Positions 57,510-64,000 of a stretch of DNA of 64,000 nucleotides are shown here, in pieces. This DNA is from Rheum nobile (taxonomy: Eukaryota > Streptophyta > Magnoliopsida > Caryophyllales > Polygonaceae). The first letter of the stretch is position 1; every line of letters starts with the position of its first letter. Both the position numbers and the translations under genes were made by a program. The stretch covers positions 3,658,001 through 3,722,000 of the forward strand of contig WOAB01000689.1 of assembly GCA_027886185.1 (NCBI GenBank). Reading direction: 5' to 3'. Below the pieces are notes generated by a model. The model was given only the letters and a program-made list of their open reading frames with translations. It had not been told where the DNA came from and ran no database searches.

Positions 57510-59909
57510 TGTAATATCCCTCATTTTTTGTACGGATAAATTTTGAACTTTCTTAAGCACGTGTTGCGAGTCAGATTAAATACAGGGAAGTACGGACATT
57601 TTGTGTAATGTTTGATCTCTGTAAGATTTTTTTTCCGAGCAATATAAAATGCAGTTGATGCACTTCCGGGTTAATTTGTCGTTCGCGTAAAAGTTTAGTT
57701 AACCCGGGGTTAACGTTTAACTTATCCCTAAGTGTCCAGATAAGACGAACCAGAACCGGCGACCACCGCACCCCACGGTAAACGTCGGAGTCGTCTCTGC
57801 AGAGGCTTTCTCCGGTGTGTCAGACGGGAGGTGTCAAGTGGATTTCGGGAGCTATCTCTTTGTCCCCTTCCTTGCCCCCCAAGTATTGGATTGTTGGGGC
57901 TTATATAAGGGAGTGTGAGATCAGATGGAGGAGCTCTCCATCACCTTCGTCCTCTTCCTTTGCTCCTCTCAAAATCCACCATTTTTTTCAAGCTTTTCTT
58001 CAAGCTTTTGTGGGAGTTTTCTTGGGCAAGAAGGTCATGCCTAGTACCTTTAGAAGGTTGTTAGTGTTGGGAGATCAAGCTTCAACCAATCGAAGGCAAA
58101 ACAAGACGTTTTGGGTAAGGATTTCGCCATTAGCGCAGCTGCGAGCTCGCCTCTGTCATGCTCACCGCACCCCGCGGCACCAAGGCCACCGCACCCCGCG
58201 GTAAGCTTGGCCAGGTGTGTGTTCGTGTGTGTGACGTTGGCGAGGCTCGTTTCCTTTGATTCGTTTCCCGATTCCTTTAGATTCGATTATATAGATGTTG
58301 AATCTAACTTAGGGTCTCATTGTGGGTCGTTTCTTTGGGATTTATTATTCCAGATCTGTTCCAGTTTCGGACCCAGGAACCCATTTCTAAGCTTTGTTCA
58401 AGCTCTCGTCGGATTTAAGGCAAGTGGCAGTTCGCTCTTGCTCATCATTCCATACTTCCATTAATTATCAATTGTTTTGTTGTTAATTAATTTGGGATGA
58501 TTCATCTGTTTATGTTGGGAACAATTTTGATAAATTATTTGATAAAAGAAGTGCTGTTATAATAGGTTGTATATTGCTAGATACAGCGCTATTATGTTCA
58601 TAATGGTTTTGTTGTGGATTTTAAAGGTGAACTTCATATAAAAAGATTATAATAGGTTGTATATACTGTTACTGACAATGCTATTTTGATATATATATAT
58701 ATATATATATATAGATGGTTAGATCTATGATGTTGGCCTTGATGGCTTTGATTTGATGTGATATATGACTGTGTTGAACTGTTAGTTAGCACGAGTATTC
58801 GTAGGAACGTTTACTGAGGCCCATGAGGTCCAGTCATTTCTTAATAATTAATGAATAATAGGGCTTTAGTCCCTAATACCTTGGTGGGTCATGACTAGCC
58901 TCTATACTTTAGTATAGAGGTGGTGCACTTAGCTAGTGTCACACTTACCTCGGGAGCAAATATCGGGATATGCTCCCAGGAAATCTCTCATCTCGGGACG
59001 AGCAGATCATAATAAAAGTTTATAATGTGGTGTGTGGTTTGGTTTTGGAATTAAATCAGATAAGTGCTTTAACACACATAATTAATATACCCTCAGGCGA
59101 GTAGTGCAGCTAGGTAATAGTGCAGCCAGGAAAACTCGTCTTGACTTTGATCAGAGTAAAGTTCTCTTTCCAATCTGGATTCGCTTTGGGGCGGTGAGGT
59201 TGGTCGTGAGCCGAAACATCTAAAGTCAGCTTTTGAACGCTTGTGTGTATAATATAAATTAAGTTTCCCAACATTTGTCATGTTTCCGATAAGGCTCATT
59301 TCTTTGGAGTCTTCTTTTGGGATTGATTGCTGTGAGACTCGGTCTCCAGAATCTTTTCTTGTTCATGCCTTTTCATGTATTCCAGTAGGAGTATGATGGT
59401 TGACTATCGTTATCGGTTGTTATTCGAGAAGCGATGAGTCTAACCAAATACGACTGCTTCGAACCACTCTGCTTTATTCCCTTGCATGGTCTTTCATTAG
59501 ACTAACCAACCGATAATTCCCTTGCATGGTTGGCTGGTGTCATTCGTTCGATTCGGCACATCAGGTATGTTGCTATTCCGTGAAGGCTAGAACGACTATG
59601 AAGATGAACGGTGTTTTGACAAGTTATTTTGTCGCTTTGTTTACAAGACTTCCGCTGTGTTAAAAAGGTGATTTTGTGTAAAGACTTCCGCTGTAATGAT
59701 TCTGATTATGTATTTCTGATGTATTTGGTCGTATTTGGAATTATGTTGAAATTCCGCGACTATGGTTTTAATCGAAAGTTATGATTTTTGGTATTATAAT
59801 TGTGGTTGATGGTTATATCGTTTGGAAAAGCCTGGGGTGACTTCGGGATGTTATATCCGAGGTCACTGGCAGTAATGCTTTCAAAGGAAGAAAATTTGGG
59901 GGCGTTACA
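57510..59909 (+). repeat. R1 3' LTR
   Basis: Begins TGTAATATCCCTC and ends GGGGGCGTTACA; 2400 bp. A (TA)n stretch near 58690 is longer than in the 5' LTR. Confidence 0.95.
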
Positions 59910-59914
59910 TTAAT
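59910..59914. repeat. TSD (TTAAT) of the nested R1 element, right
   Basis: Pairs with 52750-52754. Confidence 0.92.
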
Positions 59915-61260
59915 TATGAGATTTCCGGATGAACCATCTAAATCCCCGCTGCATCTGTCTGTACAGTACACAGAGACAGTCAACTATTTTGCATCATAGA
60001 TAAGATCATGGCCTAACAGAGTTTAGCCTCACAGCATTCACCTCTGCTATCACTTCATTAACTAGCTGTTCAGCTCTACTGATTTGTTCTGCTATCCCCA
60101 TCAGTTCGACCTCCCTTGTCAATGAAGTTGGATCAGCATCCGAGTCTCTGGTTATCTGGATTCTAGCACCTGAGCGATGCTGAAGATTTTTTATCATATC
60201 TCCACCTCTACCAATGATCACACCAACCTGTTCGCAAACCATATCAACATGAGGAACCTTAGAAAAGAAAAATCACCGTTTTATTTCCGAGAAATCAGAA
60301 GATCATGTATATGGCATCTCAACCAACCTTTCCATTCGGAATGTGAATTTTCTTGCTTGTACCTTGTGAGCCATTGTATTGGCCGGTTTGAGCAGTAAAT
60401 ACTGAAATATGTCTAAGAAAAATCATTGACGGAAGATGCTTTTTTGTATATTGACTTGCATGCATCACATGAAAACGTTATTATTATTGTTATTTTCAGA
60501 GGTATGGAGGAAATGAGATGAAATGGAAGATCAATATGTCAATTTCATATATATAATATGACTAGAAAGAGTTGAAGTTCATCATAAAAAAAGGCAGTAT
60601 TGAGAAAAGGAAAACTTGATAGTACACATACTAGAATCATAATGAAACATCATCAGGAAAGAGATAACAAGGGAAACTATATGATACTGTTGATAAATAT
60701 ATTATCGCATGCAAGGAACGTTTCATGGAGAGATATATCACCACATGAAAGGATGTTGCCAGTGAAATATCCACTCAACTACACATATGCATGTTGCACA
60801 GCAATGTGATGGACCATCAAAGCGTAAAGTGATTTTCCCTTTCAAGCTTCCTTCTCGTGATATGAAATTATCTCCCTGGCTAATAACAACCAATTTCAGT
60901 CATAGCATGAACATAAATGATAAAAACCCTAATTTTCCCCCAACATTTTTTGCAAAATGATACGTCCAACAATGAGAACTCCACAAACAACAAATCCAGG
61001 TTGCATTAAAACGAGAGGATGGAAATTTCACTAGGGTAGGAGGACTGGGATACGGCGGAATTAGCATAGGCGGCATCGGGCGAGTCAAACCGAGGGCGCT
61101 TATGCTCGGCAGCGGTGTTGAGTCGAGCAGCCACTTCGAGAACTTTTTGCCTCGCGAGTTCAAAGTCCTCCACAATCTTCCTCTTGGTACCCTCTGAACT
61201 TAGGGTTTGCTCCTGCCCAGCACCTTCCATTTCTCTGCTCGCTTCCTCCCTCGGGGACAA
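59915..61260 (-). pseudogene. Captured KH-domain RNA-binding protein gene, exons 1 to 4 (first part)
   Basis: Fragment of a plant KH-domain protein gene of the FUBP-like group; such proteins bind single-stranded RNA or DNA. Exon 1 opens at ATG 61260 (MSPREEASREMEGAG), with FELARQKVLEVAARLN and KRPRFDSPDAAY. Exon 2 at 60401-60328 ends KKIHIPNGK. Exon 3 at 60227-60042 (186 bp, phase 0) carries the first KH domain: VGVIIGRGGDMIKNLQ with the GRGG loop, then RSGARIQITRD and the C-terminal helix. Exon 4 starts at about 59958 and is interrupted at 59914/52755 by the R1 retrotransposon. Its total of 101 bp is one short of a phase-0 exon, and the frame breaks in a G-run (GCGGGGATTTAG). All splice borders are GT..AG. 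The fragment lies in a CACTA element, so it is a captured copy, not the functional locus. Confidence 0.82.
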
Positions 61261-61499
61261 AACTCTTACTTGCCACCAAGATTCAACACACGGAGCGCAG
61301 AAACAAGCGTAAACGAGAGAGATGAAGATGAAGGAAGACGAATTACTTGGCTCCCATTAGTAAGGACTAATGACAGTGGATATGGAAGAATCGCAGCGGA
61401 GATTTAGATACGAGAGAGACACTGGGGTTGATAGAAAGAGAAGGGTTAGCAAAGATCTGAAGATGGCTACGTTACGACGTCGTCTTGAACATACTTACA

Positions 61500-61820
61500 T
61501 GCCCGCCTCTATTGAACATACTTGTTGAGGCGGGCTTTAAGAGGCCCGCCTCAACAAGCTTTAATTGAGGCGGGCTACTTGGCCCGCCTCAATTAGTTAG
61601 TATTAGAGGCGGGCCTTACCCTGGCCTGCCTCTAATACTTTAGCGGGAAATGTTTTTTTGGATACTTGTTGAGGCGTATATTAATTTGCCCATCTCAAAA
61701 GATGTTTTTGAGGCGTATAAATTAACTATCCGCCTCAAAAACCAAAAAAAGTGATTGCCTAAGTCGTTGCTGAGGCATTTTGAACTATGTACGCCTCTAA
61801 AAGGGAGCCTCAAAAATTGT
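61500..61820. repeat. CACTA right subterminal inverted repeats
   Basis: CTTGTTGAGGCGGGC paired with GCCCGCCTCAACAAG near 61520-61560; AATTGAGGCGGGC paired with GCCCGCCTCAATT near 61563-61598; and AGTATTAGAGGCGGGCC with GGCCTGCCTCTAATACT near 61600-61640. The GAGGCG core recurs up to the terminus. Confidence 0.92.
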
Positions 61821-61838
61821 TTTTTTCCACTAGGGAAA

Positions 61839-62544
61839 CTATTTTATGGACGATGTAAACCCTTCAACTATTGGTAGCATAAATTCAATTAGGTTTGTAT
61901 TTTTAGTTCCTTTTTTGTACTAAATCGTTTTAGGTAGGTGTGTTGTTATTTTGGTTAAAGATTATTTTTATTGTTTTATTTTATACATATTCATTTTACA
62001 CTCATCATGTATATAAACTAAAGCTGGCCTCATTTGTGTTGGTCTAGAGGAATTAATCAAGGATGGAAGCCGAAATAATAGACATGTACTCACTCTCACA
62101 TATGAAATGTACAAGGAAGAAGTTATGAATTATAATTTTGCTAAGAAGAGTAAGTATGTACCGATAAAATAACTAATGTACTTTTATATAAAATATAATA
62201 AGGTTTAAGAATATGCAGAGTCACCAATTATTTATATTACTCTGTATTTAATAAGAATAGGAAATAATGACTAATATTTATTAATTAAAATTATATATAT
62301 CATAGCATTTTAATCACCAATTATTTAGATTAAACTTCTGACCAAAATAAAAAAATAAAATTGTACTTCGTACAATCATAGCATTTTATACCTAAAATAC
62401 TTAGATATTACATTTCTTTTGTCAAGACTTAGATATTACATTTAAATCCATATCAAACAATATATCGTCTAAGATAAAACATGAAACAACAATCCATATA
62501 TTAGAAACTCAAATTTAAACCATGACACTACGTATACACAAAAG
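61839..62544. other. Helitron unique region, right of the CACTA insertion
   Basis: AT-rich DNA continuing the Helitron. An exon-like stretch at about 62045-62150 may belong with 50424-50840. Nothing else is recognised. Confidence 0.45.
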
Positions 62545-62575
62545 GCCCATGTGAAGCACGGGCTTCGATTTCTAG
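62545..62575 (+). other. Helitron 3' end: hairpin and CTAG
   Basis: GCCCATGTGAAGCACGGGC can fold with a GCCC/GGGC stem, followed by TTCGATTTCTAG and host T. This is the usual plant Helitron 3' end (hairpin about 10 bp before CTRR). Confidence 0.9.
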
Positions 62576-62670
62576 TTTATTATTAATATTAGCGAAACCA
62601 ATTTATTATTATTGTTTTTTTTTATAAAGGCAAACAATAGGACCCTATCAAACAGAAATGTTATCCTAAA

Positions 62671-63144
62671 TCATCTGAATGGATGATTTTTTACAAGCTG
62701 AGTACCGAAACTATCAAACTTAGAATTCAAACTGATGAACTCATATCTGCTGTGAAGAAGACGTTCCGCAGTAAGAGCAGAATTAAGTGGAGAAAGAAGA
62801 TGCTGGAAAGCTTGAAGAGCAGTCAGAGGAATGGGGTGAGTAGCTAGAAAGTCAGCAACACGATTAGCCTCACGGAAACAGTGATGTACCTGAAAAGAGA
62901 CAAACGAAGAAAGTAAAGCAGTAATGTCATTAATGATGTTGTGAATTTCCCAAGGAACTTTCCAAGTGACCCTGATGGAATTAATGACTACAAGATTGTC
63001 GCCCTCGATAACTAAATGTCGAACTTGAAGGTGAGCAGCACATTGAATACCAAATAGCGCAGCGAGATCTTCTACTTTGAGGACAGACGTAGATGTAATA
63101 ATGTCACGATGAAAGGAAAGAATGTTACCGAGATGGTTTCGCAT
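62671..63144 (-). pseudogene. LINE ORF2 C-terminus: RNase H domain
   Basis: RVT_3-type RNase H end of ORF2. Visible motifs are EDLAALFGIQCAAHLQ (Glu site), LVIEGDNLVVINSI (Asp site) and FREANRVADFLA, the conserved C-terminal helix of plant LINE RNase H. The first Asp motif upstream is not clear in this frame. It follows the zf-RVT part at 63325-63933 on the same strand, with a break between them. Its 3' portion has a relative in the copy at 33939-34354. Confidence 0.85.
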
Positions 63145-63324
63145 AAGGTATTCGAAATGTGATGAATTATCCTGTTTTCTGGACCCATCAAAGTTTAATT
63201 TAATCCAGTTAATGGGAGGTTTCTTCCAGGTGCGGTTCGTAGAATGTAAACGGTTATGCTTTATATGCGCTTGGGTTACACAATTAGTTGAAGTAGTCCA
63301 ATCTTGGAGATGAAAGAAAGCTTG

Positions 63325-63933
63325 TTATGTGGGACAAATATGTAAGGTAGGGTTATCTCGTCTAAAAATAAGATTATTTCTATGATTCCAGAGAGACCAC
63401 CATAAAAAAAGTAAAGGGGTAATAGAAGTATTTGAATTTCTAAAATAATCAAAGTTAAATAGAAAGTCAAGAGTGAACTGAAGAGAAAAAGAAGCTTGTA
63501 ATTTATTTTCCAGTTTAGAAATCATATTTTGTGTAAAGGGACAAGTGAAAAAGAAATGATTCAAGTCCTCATCATTCGAGTGGCAAAGGCAACAAGATGC
63601 AGGCACCCTAGAGAAATGACGATTAAGTCGTTCAGTTGTAGGTAAAGCATCGACCATAGCTTTCCAAAGGAAGTTCTGAATTTTGGGAGGAATTTTGAAC
63701 TTCCAAATCCAAGAGAATGAAGTAGATGGCAAATGTGGTAAATGGTCCACAACAATTGAACGTGTTGATTTAACAATAAAGTTACCGTCTGAGGTCAGAT
63801 TCCAAATGAGGCAATCTTGGAAAGGGTATGAAGGAATATGCACTTTAAGAATTTTTGCAATCAGAGTTACTGGTAGCAAATGTTGAAGTAATTGTATATT
63901 CCATTGGTTTGAGGTGGTAATGAAGGAAGACAC
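63325..63933 (-). pseudogene. LINE ORF2 zf-RVT region
   Basis: zf-RVT domain that follows the reverse transcriptase in plant LINEs. FSWIWKFKIPPKIQNFLWK and ALPTTERLNRH lead into a zinc-binding pattern, CCLCHSNDEDLNHFFFTCPF, and then FLWWSLWNHRNNLIF. The frame stops at about 63325 and is separated from the RNase H frame at 62671-63144 by a break, so the copy is probably inactive. The reverse transcriptase itself lies beyond the window. Confidence 0.88.
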
Positions 63934-64000
63934 TGTAATATCTATGGAAGTAGAATTATTAAAGTACGAAAGAAGGTTACCTTCGGGGAGCCATTTGTCA

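Larger units (their letters stand above)
52755..59909 (+). mobile_element. Complete R1 LTR retrotransposon (Ty3/gypsy, non-autonomous)
   Basis: It has two LTRs of 2390 and 2400 bp (52755-55144 and 57510-59909), TSD TTAAT, tRNA-Met primer site, gag, a short protease remnant and a polypurine tract. Reverse transcriptase, RNase H and integrase are absent. The LTRs are highly similar, with scattered substitutions and a different TA-repeat length near 53936 and 58690, so the insertion is fairly young. It sits in exon 4 of the KH gene fragment carried by the CACTA. Confidence 0.95.
50903..61835. mobile_element. Pack-CACTA element carrying KH-protein and recA gene fragments
   Basis: The left terminus CACTAGTGGAAAAAA and the right terminus TTTTTTCCACTAGGG are inverted repeats; the right copy has one change in the final TAGTG. 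They are flanked by AAA. Both subterminal regions (50930-51310 and 61500-61820) are packed with inverted copies of TTGAGGCGGGC and GCCCGCCTCAA, typical of CACTA transposase-binding regions. The inside carries no transposase. It holds fragments of two host genes in the same orientation, both minus strand. A complete R1 retrotransposon (52755-59909) is nested inside; without it the element is about 3.8 kb. Confidence 0.9.
34391..62575 (+). mobile_element. Helitron with tandem 5'-end array, expanded to 28 kb by nested insertions
   Basis: The left end is A|TCTATATATATTTAAAA at 34391. The right end is a hairpin (GCCC..GGGC, 62545-62563) followed by TTCGATTTCTAG, ending at 62575 and followed by T. 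Flanks 34355-34390 and 62576 onward join to match the uninterrupted copy at 33939-34354, placing both ends to the base. Without the R2 element and the CACTA element the Helitron is about 5.9 kb. No Rep/helicase gene is present, so it is non-autonomous. Confidence 0.88.
62576..64000 (-). mobile_element. L1-type LINE, 3' part, runs off the window
   Basis: On the minus strand it carries zf-RVT and RNase H coding parts of ORF2, then a short 3' UTR and a poly(A) seen as a T-run at about 62612-62622. The stretch 62576 to about 62957 is the second copy of the 416-bp duplication at 33939-34354, split from its first 36 bp by the Helitron. The 5' part lies beyond 64000. Confidence 0.88.

Overview
This window reads as nuclear DNA of a flowering plant, most likely a eudicot. 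It is AT-rich and holds plant-type Ty1/copia and Ty3/gypsy retrotransposons, L1 LINEs, a MULE with a FAR1-like transposase, Helitrons, a CACTA element, a PIF/Harbinger-like element and TTTAGGG-type repeats. Introns have GT..AG borders. I see no bacterial, organellar or CRISPR features and no tRNA or rRNA gene. Only one gene looks like an ordinary intact host gene: a single-exon protein of unknown function at 33267-33758, minus strand. Nearly everything else is mobile DNA, nested several layers deep. Below, 'R1' is the LTR family seen at 1-1275, 18744-29720 and 52755-59909. 'R2' is the Athila/Tat-like LTR family seen at 18778-20270 and 36259-47556.

Left part (1-18119). The 3' part of an R1 LTR is followed by a broken copia element (polyprotein 2164-5523, 3' LTR from about 6348). 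Next comes a MULE (about 7730-12245). Its four-exon transposase (minus strand, 680 codons) stays open throughout, and a small GRF zinc-finger ORF lies on the opposite strand. The MULE carries three clusters of a palindromic 15-mer repeated at exactly 24-bp steps, plus telomere-like repeats. From 12.2 to 17.5 kb is AT-rich DNA with at least six Helitron 5' ends on the minus strand, then a truncated LINE carrying RNase H.

Middle (18120-33938). Degenerate terminal inverted repeats with identical TTA target duplications bound a PIF/Harbinger-like element (18120-32047). Inside it is a minus-strand R1-type element, itself split by a solo R2 LTR (TSD ATTAC) and a full-length dead L1 LINE (22564-27660). 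The 3' end of a further Ty3/gypsy element follows. The host gene lies just beyond.

Right part (33939-64000). A 416-bp stretch with a LINE 3' end is tandemly duplicated. The second copy is split by a Helitron whose ends are 34391 (A|TC) and 62575 (hairpin, CTAG|T), so the intact first copy acts as an empty-site control. The Helitron carries about 13 tandem ~343-bp units, each beginning like its own 5' end. It was hit by a non-autonomous R2 element (36259-47556, TSD TATAT), which was hit in turn by a 3.2-kb solo LTR (39732-42897). It was also hit by a CACTA element (50903-61835, TSD AAA). The CACTA has captured exons of a KH-domain RNA-binding protein gene and of a plant recA homologue. Inside one captured KH exon sits a complete R1 element (52755-59909, TSD TTAAT). 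The end of the window is the body of the LINE that the Helitron entered.

The most noteworthy signals are the KH/RecA-carrying Pack-CACTA with its 102-bp near-perfect palindrome, the Helitron built of tandem 5'-end copies, the 24-bp-phased palindrome clusters of the MULE, and the recurrent GCGATCGC palindromes of family R2.
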